Positions 17,476-25,201 of a stretch of DNA of 64,000 nt are shown one piece after another. The notes beneath the pieces are model-generated. The model did not search any database. It worked only from the letters and a program-made list of their open reading frames with translations, and was not told the origin of the DNA. Position numbers and translations under genes: made by a program. This DNA is from Arthrobacter sp. ISL-72 (GTDB lineage Bacteria > Actinomycetota > Actinomycetes > Actinomycetales > Micrococcaceae), in assembly GCF_018613755.1 (NCBI RefSeq), contig NZ_JAGGPP010000001.1, positions 62,001 through 126,000 on the forward strand, written 5' to 3'. Position 1 is the first letter of the stretch, and each line of letters starts with the position of its first letter.

Positions 17476-17685
17476 CTACTCGTCCGCATCTCCGGTATCG
17501 GGAACAACGAGGGGCTTGCTCCGGGCTTCCAGCAGATGCTGCAGGAGTTTTCCTTCGGCATCCCGCCGGCGTCGGCCCACTTCCCGGATCTGCTCAGGTG
17601 TCCGCACTTCATGATGCTGGCTGTGCCCGGTGTAATCGGCCCTGACGGGCCGGGTGCGGGGAGCAGGATTGGGCTGACCAATCAT
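17476..17685 (-). CDS. Small hypothetical protein
   Basis: A 69-residue charged protein starting MIGQPNPAPRTRPVR with an AAGGAT ribosome site 6 bases before the ATG. The C-terminal half (RTPEQIREVGRRRRDAEGKL) is predicted helical and rich in Arg and Glu. No membrane segment or known domain is seen. Function unknown. Confidence 0.5.
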   Translation of the reverse strand: MIGQPNPAPRTRPVRADYTGHSQHHEVRTPEQIREVGRRRRDAEGKLLQHLLEARSKPLVVPDTGDADE

Positions 17686-17775
17686 GTGTTGATCCTTAAT
17701 ACCACGGGCGGCCGTTTTCATGATTGTTGACGGTCCGGGCCACCATTTTTCGGGCCGATTGAGGCGAAGAGGAGC

Positions 17776-18054
17776 TCAGGCCCACGGTACTTCGCTGTGG
17801 ACGATGTAGTCCGTGGCCGCGGGACCGGCCATGGCGAGCCCGGTGCAGACCTGCTTTCGACCATGGCGTGCGGTGCTGATCCTGATGTGGTGCATGGCCG
17901 CCCGGAACGACCGGTCCGACGCGGGCGTCCGGCCCGTCAGGGTGCACCAGCTGACGTAGAGGCCGTACACCTCGTCCAGGCATAGGCCTTCGCTGTCTTC
18001 TTCACAGCAGGTGCACTCGGCGAAGAACTGTTCCAGCACTGCTTTAGTCAGCAT
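17776..18054 (-). CDS. Small hypothetical protein, Cys-containing N-terminus
   Basis: A 92-residue protein starting MLTKAVLEQFFAECTCCEED with a strong GGAGAG site 4 bases upstream. The cluster CTCC and a further C (GLCLDEVYGLYVSWC) might bind a metal. The segment VYGLYVSWCTLTGRTPASDRS resembles the winged-helix-like fold seen at the end of some phage primases, but the match is weak. It appears monocistronic, and no mobile genes surround it. Confidence 0.6.
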   Translation of the reverse strand: MLTKAVLEQFFAECTCCEEDSEGLCLDEVYGLYVSWCTLTGRTPASDRSFRAAMHHIRISTARHGRKQVCTGLAMAGPAATDYIVHSEVPWA

Positions 18055-18327
18055 GCGCTCTCCTGAAACTAGGCCCACGACGTCATACTTCTAGCGCTCG
18101 AGACCGTGATGTCCCCTCTTCAGGGTCACCGCTGCTCATAGTAAAAAGGAGAAGCAGCCGCCTGTCAACATCCCGATTTCTGCAGCTGTCAGGAAGATGC
18201 GTCTGCTCGCCAGACGGGCCCGTGACCTTCAAAAAAGACTTCCGCCGCCCTTGCTGACGGGGGCGTCCGGGGCCACGATGGCAGAGAACGTTCCAGCCGA
18301 TGACCCCATGACAGCGACGGAGGAGCC

Positions 18328-18840
18328 ATGACCCGAAAAAGTACTCCCGGAACCGTAACCATGAACGCCATAGGTGCCCTGGCGAGCGGGGCTGTGGCCG
18401 GAGCCGCAGGCACAACGGCTCTGAACATCGTCGCGTACCTGGACATGGCGTGGCGGGCACGGCCTGCCAGCAGCATGCCTGAAGCGACAACAGAAAAATT
18501 GGCCAAGCTCGCCGGCATCACGATCCCCGGTACCGAGGAAGAACGCGCTAACCGCGTGGCCGGGTTGGGTCCGCTGATGGGCCTCCTTGCCGGAGTCAGC
18601 GTCGGCGCCGCCGTCGGACTGGCCCGTGCGGCCAGCTACCGGACCGGCCTGGTCGGTACGTCACTGGCAGCGACGGCCGGGGCCCTCGTGGTTGGCAACG
18701 GCCCCATGACTGCTCTTGGACTGACGGACCCGCGGGCCTGGACGCGCGCGGACTGGCTCAGCGACATCGTCCCGCACCTGGCCTACGGGATCGTCACCGG
18801 TGCAACGCTCGTCGCGCTGGACCGCCAGAACTACACCTAG
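18328..18840 (+). CDS. Conserved membrane-associated hypothetical protein
   Basis: A 170-residue protein starting after a GGAGG site. Ala/Gly-rich hydrophobic segments occur at about 11-35, 82-105 and 110-132, with a last one near 148-162. These suggest three or four membrane helices. A soluble stretch with TEEERANRVAGLGP lies between the first and second. No family function is known to me. It begins a run of small stress-type genes, and its stop overlaps the end of the convergent acidic gene by 4 bp. Confidence 0.7.
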   Translation: MTRKSTPGTVTMNAIGALASGAVAGAAGTTALNIVAYLDMAWRARPASSMPEATTEKLAKLAGITIPGTEEERANRVAGLGPLMGLLAGVSVGAAVGLARAASYRTGLVGTSLAATAGALVVGNGPMTALGLTDPRAWTRADWLSDIVPHLAYGIVTGATLVALDRQNYT

Positions 18841-19079
18841 ACCTCGTCATCCCAAGTGCCCGCTTCGCCGGCAGCCTCCTCCGGCTTGCGCTCCGCACCC
18901 GCATCGCCGCTGCCAATGTACGCCGCCGGCACGGTACCCGCCGCCTGTGTCTGCTGTTCCTCGCGGATGTTCTTCGCTGCGCCGTTGCCGGGGTGGGGCT
19001 GCTGGGGATCGACGGCGTCCGGGTCCCCCGGGCCGATCAGTCCGGCGGGGTCGGTGGCTGCTTCCTTCGGGTCGGTCAT
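18837..19079 (-). CDS. Small acidic low-complexity protein
   Basis: An 80-residue hydrophilic protein, MTDPKEAATDPAGLIGPGDP onward, with AAAGGTGA before the ATG. It is rich in Asp, Glu, Pro, Gly and Ala, has no hydrophobic core, and is predicted disordered. Similar short proteins accompany stress genes in soil actinobacteria, but no activity is known. It is convergent with the upstream membrane protein gene. Confidence 0.55.
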   Translation of the reverse strand: MTDPKEAATDPAGLIGPGDPDAVDPQQPHPGNGAAKNIREEQQTQAAGTVPAAYIGSGDAGAERKPEEAAGEAGTWDDEV

Positions 19080-19437
19080 GTCGTCACCTTTCGCTCGTGG
19101 TTTGCAGGTCTTGCCTCGCCGGTTCAGCGGCATCTTCAGCCTATTGGTTGCGTAACCCGAGTGACCAGATTTCCGCTTGTTATGTAGCCTTACCTCGCGA
19201 GCGAAAATCCCTCAAAAGGGCAATAACTTCTCTGGCGCCCGGGCAAAAGCAGGTGCACGATTGAATTACCGGGCCACGAACTGCCATGGGCAGAGCCCGG
19301 AGTCAAGCCCCCGCGGAGACCGGGCGTGCTGTTTGAAACCGGATGGAACCGAGTGCCGCGTCACGTGGGGTGATAGCGCGGTTTGTCAGTCGTGCCCGGA
19401 AATAATCACTCGCATCCTTAGTGTAGGAGCAAGAGAA
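19080..19437 (+). promoter_or_regulatory. Gene-free, AT-richer upstream region of the secreted protein
   Basis: About 360 bp without a convincing gene. It is visibly richer in A and T than its surroundings, especially 19160-19260. It must hold the promoters of the leftward acidic gene and the rightward secreted-protein gene. An AGGAG site ends it, 8 bases before the ATG at 19438. I could not assign a defined operator. Confidence 0.4.
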
Positions 19438-19920
19438 ATGACCATCGCTCAATCAACGAAATCCCGCCCTTTTGGAACCCGATTTGCTCTGATTTCGGCT
19501 GTTTCGCTGGGTCTAATTGGAGGACCTGTTGCACTGGCCATCCCGGCTGACGCTTCCACGTCGCTACGCGGTTGTACCGTGGACCCGTTAAAGCCGACGA
19601 CGGAACATAAGAAAGACGAATGGAAGAAAGGTGAATGGAAGAAAGAGGTAGATTTCAAAATTCGCATTGATTGCAACGGGAACAAAACCGTGAAGATCCA
19701 TCAGAAGCTCTTTAAGAAGGACTCGCACGGGCGCGACCTGGGCTATTGCAAGTTCGAGAAGCATTTCTCAAGCCATGATGGCCGTGTCACGACCAACTGC
19801 CCTTGCGACGTCCACAAGGGCGACAAGGTCTACCACGAGGTCTCCTTCCAAGTGAAGACCGGCAACAACTGGTCAGACTGGACCAAGTGGGAACGGAGCG
19901 AAGTCGTGACAATCCACTGA
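19438..19920 (+). CDS. Secreted Lys-rich hypothetical protein
   Basis: A 160-residue protein. A signal peptide is clear: basic start (TKSRPFGTR), hydrophobic core ALISAVSLGLIGGPVALA, and a likely cleavage after ALAIPADA. The mature part is basic, with Lys/Trp repeats (KKDEWKKGEWKKEVDFKIR) and four cysteines (GCT, DCN, YCK, NCPC region), so disulfide bonds are likely. Codon choice includes more AAA, TTT and AAT than in neighbouring genes, which fits recent transfer. No enzymatic motif is seen; it might bind anionic surfaces or act on other cells, but that is speculation. Confidence 0.65.
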   Translation: MTIAQSTKSRPFGTRFALISAVSLGLIGGPVALAIPADASTSLRGCTVDPLKPTTEHKKDEWKKGEWKKEVDFKIRIDCNGNKTVKIHQKLFKKDSHGRDLGYCKFEKHFSSHDGRVTTNCPCDVHKGDKVYHEVSFQVKTGNNWSDWTKWERSEVVTIH

Positions 19921-19944
19921 CCGTTGTGCTATCCGCGCATCCTC

Positions 19945-19971
19945 GAGCCAGGGGCTTCCCGTCCCTGGCTC
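19945..19971 (+). terminator. Hairpin after the secreted-protein gene
   Basis: A 9-bp perfect stem (GAGCCAGGG / CCCTGGCTC) with a 9-nt loop lies 25 bp after the stop codon. A short pyrimidine stretch follows. Likely transcription terminator. Confidence 0.6.
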
Positions 19972-20130
19972 TTCGCTGCCCCACATTTCGTGGTCACAAA
20001 GGCCACCGTTTTCAGGGAGCGAAGTAGGGCCAATCGGCCTCTGGCAGGCCCCCGCGGCCGGCGTTATCTTTGACCTACTGATGACCTGCACGTCTCTTCA
20101 TCAGCTTCGGTTCCAATCGAAGGAGACGCT

Positions 20131-20876
20131 GTGAGCACCACAGTAGAAAAGCAGATCGTGGTCGATGTCCCGGTGAACACGGCCTACAACCAGTGGACCC
20201 AGTTCGAGGACTTCCCCCATTTCATGGACGGGGTGGAGAGCGTCAGGCAGTTAAGTGACGACCGCCTGAAGTGGGTCGCCCACATCGCCGGCGTCCGTCG
20301 CGAGTGGGAGGCCAAGATCCTCGAACAAATCCCGGACCGTCGTGTGGCATGGGCGGCAATTTCGGGCGCCACAAACTCCGGCGCCGTGGAGTTCGTGGCG
20401 CCGGCGGGGGCAAGACCTCGATCAAGCTCACCCTCGAGTACCAGCCCGCGGGTGCCGTGGAGAAACTGGGCGACATGCTCCACATTGTGTCCCGGCAGGC
20501 GGAGCACGACCTCAAGAAGTTCAAGAAATTCATCGAGCACGAAGGCCACGCGACAGGCGCCTGGCGGGGATCCGTTCCCGGCGGCGCTGCAGGAACGGCA
20601 GCGACCGCGGGCATGGCGGCAGCCGGTACCACCGAAGCCGGGACCGTGGAGTCCAGCCCTTCAGATTCTGTCCCGGCCGAGGCCGCAGTGGACGCCACTC
20701 CGCCCTACAACCGCTTCGCGCATCCGTTCGACCAGACGAACGGCTTGGTCGACTTGGGCGGCGAATCCGATGAAACAGCAGAGGGCGAGAACTACAGCGC
20801 TGCGGAGCGCTATCGGGAGCAGCACCGCAATGACGGCCACCTCCCGCCGATGGGAGGGGGCCTCGGCCAGCACTGA
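20131..20876 (+). pseudogene. SRPBCC (START-like/cyclase) family protein, broken by a one-base frameshift
   Basis: GTG start with AAGGAG upstream. The first frame reads a typical SRPBCC opening (KQIVVDVPVNTAYNQWTQFEDFPHFMDGVE) up to EFVAPAG. From about 20411 the homologous continuation is in another frame (GKTSIKLTLEYQPAGAVEKL, then VSRQAEHDLKKFKKFIE) through to an Ala/Ser-rich tail ending GGGLGQH. The switch is at a run of five G; a sixth G would restore about 248 continuous codons. The family binds hydrophobic ligands. Either this is a genuine slip mutation or a base-calling error in the homopolymer. Read as it stands, the first frame continues out of register to 20883. Confidence 0.8.
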
Positions 20877-21018
20877 GGACTAAGCACTTGACGGATGAGC
20901 AAGCCGTTCTGGCTGAGTGCGCATGTACTGGGTGCGCGGAGGCCGTTCCTTTCTACAATTTAACTGTCGGCGTCATCGGCAACCCGCCGTTTCGCCACAC
21001 ACCACAAGGAGGACCGCA

Positions 21019-21195
21019 ATGGGTTTGGGTGACAGGATCCACAACGCCGCGGAGAAACTTCACGGCAAGGGAAAGAAAGCCGCCGGCGGGGCCAGCGGCA
21101 ACCAGCGGATGAGGGCCGAAGGCAAGGGCCAGGAGTTCAGGGCCGACCTCAAGCAGGCCGGCGAAAAGATCCGGCAGGCCTTCAGGCGCCACTGA
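21019..21195 (+). CDS. CsbD-like small stress protein
   Basis: A 58-residue, highly charged, predicted helical protein (MGLGDRIHNAAEKLHGKGKK then GQEFRADLKQAGEKIRQAF). The composition and AEK/GKGKK pattern resemble CsbD-like general stress proteins. A strong AGGAGG site lies 6 bases before the ATG, and a strong terminator follows. It comes directly after the SRPBCC gene, a pairing that suggests shared stress expression. Confidence 0.7.
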   Translation: MGLGDRIHNAAEKLHGKGKKAAGGASGNQRMRAEGKGQEFRADLKQAGEKIRQAFRRH

Positions 21196-21208
21196 TCCCG
21201 GACTGGTC

Positions 21209-21240
21209 AAATGGGTGGTTCCCTCGGGAACCACCCATTT
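21209..21240. terminator. Strong terminator after the CsbD-like gene
   Basis: A perfect 15-bp inverted repeat starting AAATGGGTGG, with a 2-nt gap at its centre. It lies 14 bp past the stop codon and is followed by a T-rich stretch. It can serve both this gene and the convergent lipoprotein gene. Confidence 0.85.
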
Positions 21241-21286
21241 CTTATGAACGCATTTCTTATGATCTGTCCCCTAAGGGCGACGACGG

Positions 21287-22150
21287 CTACGGGGTGACAG
21301 TCACCGTGGCAGTGGGCGACGGCGACACGGTGTCACCTTCCGTTTCCGTTACGGTCGCCGTCGGCGATTCGCTGGGCGACTCGGTGACTGTGGACGTGCC
21401 GTCCGGTGAGGCGGTGCCCGAAGTGGTCGGGCTGGAAGTTCCGGTGCCGCCACCTTCAGCCTTTTGCAGCACCCTGTTGATTACTTCTTCCAGTTCCTTC
21501 TGATCGCTGTCTCCCAGGTCCGCGCCGCCCTTCGTGGCAACAACCAGGAGCCTCCCCTCGGCGGCGGAGACCTGCATCAGCATGTCTGTAGTGCCGGTTC
21601 CCCGGGTGCTGACGGTGCCGAACGTTTCCTCGGCGTCCGTCTTCGCCTGCAGTTCCTTGCTGGAGACGTCGTACTTCTGGCCCAGCACATCGAGGGAGAA
21701 CTTGTCGCACTGGTCCATCTTGCCGCTCACCTCTTTGAGCAGTCCGACGGCGTCGGGCCCTTCACTGCCGGACTGGGCGGATACCGTGCGCGGCTCTTTG
21801 CTTTCAGAAATGGCAACTGCCACTTCGCCGTTGTCCACCGTGTCCAGCAAGCCGGCGGTGGCGATGGATTTGCAGTCCTCAGGATCGGTCTTAGCAGCAC
21901 TCATGAGCAGGTTTGCAATGCGCCCGCCCTGGTCCACCTGGTCCTTGGAATAGAGCTTGAGCTCGTTGCCCTCAGCATCCTTCATGCCCGAGATCAGTTG
22001 GCGGAGCTCGTCCTCCGTGTACACCTTGTCCTGGGCTGCCTCGGTGGTGGTGGTCGTCGCCGAGGGGCTCGGGGTACCTCCTCCGCCTGTGCACGCCGCC
22101 AATGCCAGGACCGCTGCTGCCGCCAACCCAAGAACCGGTACTTTGTCCAC
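21287..22150 (-). CDS. Putative lipoprotein with Thr/Ser/Pro tail
   Basis: A 287-residue surface protein. The signal ends in a lipobox LALAAC near residue 20, so the mature Cys is lipidated. After a Thr/Ser linker comes a soluble domain of about 190 residues (TEDELRQLISGMKDAEG, two further Cys in EDCKSI and DQCDKF that may pair). The end is a roughly 50-residue tail of Ser, Thr, Pro and Glu (SPSESPTATVTET), probably a wall-spanning or glycosylated stretch. The GTG at 22150 fits an AAGGGG site at 8 bases; a GTG three codons earlier is the alternative. Function unknown. Confidence 0.75.
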   Translation of the reverse strand: MDKVPVLGLAAAAVLALAACTGGGGTPSPSATTTTTEAAQDKVYTEDELRQLISGMKDAEGNELKLYSKDQVDQGGRIANLLMSAAKTDPEDCKSIATAGLLDTVDNGEVAVAISESKEPRTVSAQSGSEGPDAVGLLKEVSGKMDQCDKFSLDVLGQKYDVSSKELQAKTDAEETFGTVSTRGTGTTDMLMQVSAAEGRLLVVATKGGADLGDSDQKELEEVINRVLQKAEGGGTGTSSPTTSGTASPDGTSTVTESPSESPTATVTETEGDTVSPSPTATVTVTP

Positions 22151-22234
22151 CCGAACCACCCCTTCAAGATAAGAAGCAAGCTTACGATCTAAAGGGTACG
22201 GCTTTCGGTCCGAGCTGGGTAGCTGAAATTGATT

Positions 22235-22969
22235 TCAGGTGCGCGGCCGCATCAGCGGCGGGTTGAGTACGGCGCGGGCCGGCCGGCCCACCGTCGGTCG
22301 CGCCGCCTCTGCGAGCCTGAAAAGCGCCGCCGGCCTGCCGGCGTCGCCCCCTGTCATTCTGCCGGTGTCCTCCAGGAAGCCAGGAGTACCCGTTGCCTTG
22401 CGGTGAAAATTCCGGGGGTCCAAACGTGTGCCCCAGACGGCTTCGTACACAGCGCGGAGCTGGGCGATGGTGAACTCTTCGCCGCAAAAGGCCGCACCTA
22501 AAGGCGAGTACTCGAGCTTCGACCTTGCCCGCTCCAGGGCGTCACCGAGGATCCGTTCATGGTCGAAGGCCAGCTGGAGCTCACCGTCGAGGACCTGGCT
22601 GAGCGGATACCACGCGGCATGCGCGGCGTCGCTCCCGGCCGAAAGGACAGGGAAGTTGGGCGCCAGAAGCAGATGAGCAACGGTCAGGACGTCGCCTCTT
22701 GGGTCGCGCCCCTTCGGGCCATAGCTGCCCAGCTGCTCGAGATGCCCCGGAACCCGTTCGACGCCGGTTTCCTCCGCCAGCTCCCGGCCCGCCGCCGTCG
22801 CCAGGTCCTCGCCAGCCAGGACGAAGCCGCCCGGCAGCGCCAGCCGGCCGCGGAAGGGCTCGATGAGGCGGGTGATGAGCAGGACATTAAGGACGTCGTC
22901 GCGAACCGTGAGGGCGGCGATGTCCACTGTCACCGGAAAGCGCGCGGGCGCCGGGTGGGAATCAGGCAT
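22235..22969 (-). CDS. NUDIX hydrolase with C-terminal winged helix (NrtR-like regulator)
   Basis: A 244-residue two-domain protein. Residues 11-150 are a NUDIX fold with an intact box at about 48-70 (GGFVLAGED, then RELAEETGV, matching GX5EX7REUXEEXGU). The remainder contains FTIAQLRAVYEAVWG and RNFHRKATGTPGFLEDTGR, the winged-helix pattern of the NrtR family that represses NAD-metabolism genes and senses ADP-ribose. In NrtR the NUDIX box is often decayed; here it looks catalytically complete. It is divergent from an SPFH gene and an NAD-kinase-like gene, with two identical-type palindromes between them, so it is a good candidate for their repressor and its own. Confidence 0.85.
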   Translation of the reverse strand: MPDSHPAPARFPVTVDIAALTVRDDVLNVLLITRLIEPFRGRLALPGGFVLAGEDLATAAGRELAEETGVERVPGHLEQLGSYGPKGRDPRGDVLTVAHLLLAPNFPVLSAGSDAAHAAWYPLSQVLDGELQLAFDHERILGDALERARSKLEYSPLGAAFCGEEFTIAQLRAVYEAVWGTRLDPRNFHRKATGTPGFLEDTGRMTGGDAGRPAALFRLAEAARPTVGRPARAVLNPPLMRPRT

Positions 22970-22989
22970 GCACTCATCCTAGTACTTAT

Positions 22990-23002
22990 CGTCATCTTGA
23001 CG
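22990..23002. promoter_or_regulatory. Palindromic operator candidate 1 (NUDIX/SPFH promoter)
   Basis: CGTCATCTTGACG has arms CGTCA and TGACG. Its right arm is part of TTGACG, which with TATCGT 18 bases on makes a plausible rightward -35/-10 pair for the SPFH gene. It lies 20 bp from the NUDIX start codon, so binding could block both directions. Confidence 0.6.
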
Positions 23003-23034
23003 GTAACTCCAATGGCGGTCTATCGTTTGATTAT

Positions 23035-23047
23035 CGTCAAATTGACG
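23035..23047. promoter_or_regulatory. Palindromic operator candidate 2 (NUDIX/SPFH promoter)
   Basis: CGTCAAATTGACG is nearly identical to the site at 22990 (11 of 13 positions), with centres 45 bp apart. It lies 27 bp before the SPFH start codon. Two matched palindromes in one divergent promoter strongly suggest sites for a dimeric regulator. Confidence 0.6.
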
Positions 23048-23074
23048 AGAAGTAGAACCGTTGAGGAGAATGCC

Positions 23075-24121
23075 ATGGCAAACATCAAGCGATACCCCTG
23101 GATCAGCCACTTCCTGGGCAGCCCCACGGGATACGTGGTGCACCTGCAGAAGGGCACGGTCCAACACCAGGGTGTGGGTCAGGCATTCTGGTTCCGGCCG
23201 GCAAACTCCGTGCTCAGCGAGGTTCCCGTTGATGACCAGGAATTGCCCACGCTCTTCCACGCAATCACCCGCGACCACCAGGACGTGAGCGTCCAGGCCA
23301 ACGTGACATACCGCTTTGTGGACCCGGTGGCGGTTTCGAACAGGCTCGATTTCGGCCTGCAGCCGCTAGGTTCCGCTCCGGCATCCGGCAGGGAGCAGGT
23401 GGCCACCATCATCGGCCAGTTATGTTAGAGCCACGCGATCGACCAGATCGCTACGACCACCTTGGCCGAGGCGCTGGAGAGCGGAGTCAGCCGGCTTCGC
23501 TCCGTTCTCACGGAGGCCCTCCGCGCCGACGCGCGGCTGCTGTCCACTGGCATCGAGATCCTCGGGGTTCAGGTTCTGGCAGTACGTCCGGAGGCCGACG
23601 TCGAGCGGGCCCTGCAGACGCCGGTGCGCGAACAGCTCCAGGCTGAAGCGGACCGGGCCGTGTACGAACGCCGGGCACTCGCCGTCGAGCGGGAACGCAC
23701 CATCTCGGAGAACGAGATGTCCAGCCAGATCGAACTGGCCGTTCGGCGCGAAAACCTGGTGAGCCAGGAAGGCACCAATGCGCGGCGGGAGGCCGAGGAG
23801 AAGGCCGCCGCGGGCCTCATCGAAGCGCAGGCTTCGGCCGAACGCAAGGGCATCGGCGCTACGTCGGAAGCCAATCAGATCCGGCTGGTGGGCGAGGCGG
23901 CGGCAGCACGCGAGGCCGCCACCATGGAGGTCTACCGCGGCATGGAACAGGCCACCCTGCTGGCCCTGGCCCTGCGGGACGCCGCGGGCTCACTGCCCTC
24001 CATCGGGAACCTGACCATCACCCCCGACCTGCTGAGCGGCGCGCTTGCCGGCCTGTTCCGGGATCCGGCTGCGGCCGGCACCGGAGCGGTCGGCACACCC
24101 GCCGCCCGGATCGGGAAGTAG
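23075..24121 (+). pseudogene. SPFH/band-7 (slipin-like) protein interrupted by an in-frame amber codon
   Basis: The ATG has GAGGAG 6 bases upstream. Residues 1-117 give an N-terminal half (FRPANSVLSEVPVDDQEL then VQANVTYRFVDPVAVSNRL, the SPFH core). A TAG at 23426-23428 stops it after GQLC. The same frame then continues without loss as SHAIDQIATTTLAEALESGV, a long Glu/Ala/Arg coiled coil, and LTITPDLLSGALAGLF. The whole would be 348 codons. One C-to-T change (CAG to TAG) would explain it. SPFH proteins form membrane-associated oligomeric scaffolds; no N-terminal membrane helix is obvious here. Restart is possible at an ATG upstream of the coiled coil or a nearby TTG (for example 23462), which would give the coiled-coil half alone. 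Confidence 0.8.
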
Positions 24122-24131
24122 GGAAACTGTC

Positions 24132-25028
24132 ATGGCAAACCCGCGCCTCGTCATCATCCACCGCCGGACCGAACTGCAGGATCTCCTGGACCGGCACGCC
24201 ACCCGCGGCCAGGCCGAATTCTTCCTTCGCACGCGGGGCCGCAGCATCCAGGACGTACAGGAGCGCCACGACCGGCTCACCTTGGCCCTGGCAACGGTCC
24301 GCGCCGCGGTTCCTGCCGACTGGCGCCATGCGGAGGTGGAGCGCGCCGATCTGAGCCGCTTCCTCTTCTCACCCCAAGACATCATGGCGGTGGTGGGCCA
24401 GGACGGACTGGTGGCGAACGTGGCCAAGTACCTTGATGGCCAGCCGGCCATCGGCATCGATCCGGAACAAGGGACCAACCCGGGCGTCCTGGTCCGGCAC
24501 ACTCCGCAGGCTGCCGTGCGGCTGCTGCAGGAGGCCGCATTGGCCGGGGCGGGCGGCCTACGCTGCCAAGCCCTCACCACTGTGACGGCTCGGCTCGACG
24601 ACGGCCAGGAACTTTCCGGGCTCAACGAGATATTCATCGGGCACGCCGCGCATCAGTCGGCCCGCTACCAGCTCACGACGCCGGACGGCCGGACCGAGCG
24701 GCAGTCGTCGTCGGGCCTGATCGTGTCGACCGGGACGGGCGCCACCGGATGGTGCGCGTCCATTGCCTTGGAGCGCGGCGGCCGGGTCCTGCCTGCGCCC
24801 ACGGACCCCCGGCTCACATGGTTCGTCCGGGAAGCCTGGCCCTCCCCCATCACCGGCGTATCGCTGACCGAAGGTTCCCTGGAAACGGGTGAAGCCGTAA
24901 GGATCACCGTGGCATCCGACCAGCTGGTGGCATTCGGCGACGGCATGGAGGACGACCGGCTGACCGCTTCCTGGGGGCAGGAGATCACCGTTGGGCTTGG
25001 ACGCCGGCCGCTGAGGCTAGTGGTTTAG
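24132..25028 (+). CDS. NAD kinase-like protein with altered glycine-rich motif
   Basis: A 298-residue protein of the NAD/diacylglycerol kinase superfamily. The GGDG motif appears as GQDG at 89-92, keeping the catalytic-base Asp91. The NE motif is LNEIFIG (Asn165, Glu166), and the family's GLIVSTPTGSTAY is GLIVSTGTGATGW near 194-207. An extra N-terminal helical part (about 1-80) includes DVQERHDRLTLALATVR. NAD kinase makes NADP from NAD and ATP; the changed motif leaves activity uncertain. It starts 10 bp after the SPFH gene and shares its promoter with a divergent NUDIX regulator of a family tied to NAD. A housekeeping NAD kinase would be expected elsewhere. Confidence 0.8.
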   Translation: MANPRLVIIHRRTELQDLLDRHATRGQAEFFLRTRGRSIQDVQERHDRLTLALATVRAAVPADWRHAEVERADLSRFLFSPQDIMAVVGQDGLVANVAKYLDGQPAIGIDPEQGTNPGVLVRHTPQAAVRLLQEAALAGAGGLRCQALTTVTARLDDGQELSGLNEIFIGHAAHQSARYQLTTPDGRTERQSSSGLIVSTGTGATGWCASIALERGGRVLPAPTDPRLTWFVREAWPSPITGVSLTEGSLETGEAVRITVASDQLVAFGDGMEDDRLTASWGQEITVGLGRRPLRLVV

Positions 25029-25113
25029 GCCAAGGCTTTTTGGTATCCCAAATATCCGCCCTCTTGACTCGCACCCACGCCTTCCCTAGACTTTTCATAA
25101 AGCAGAATCTAAT

Positions 25114-25128
25114 TTCCACCAAGCGGAA
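25114..25128. promoter_or_regulatory. Palindromic operator candidate upstream of hyi
   Basis: TTCCACCAAGCGGAA (TTCC-N7-GGAA) sits 73 bp before the hyi start. A similar, less symmetric block (TTCATAAAGCAGAA) lies about 20 bp further upstream. Spaced near-palindromes of this kind are typical of IclR/AllR-type control of glyoxylate genes; an IclR gene exists at 52.1 kb but no link is shown. Confidence 0.45.
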
Positions 25129-25201
25129 TAGTATTAGCCGATCGCGAAGAGGCGAGAAGCATAGGAAGCTAGATCAAAGCCCCTCCCCGGAAGGACCTAC
25201 G

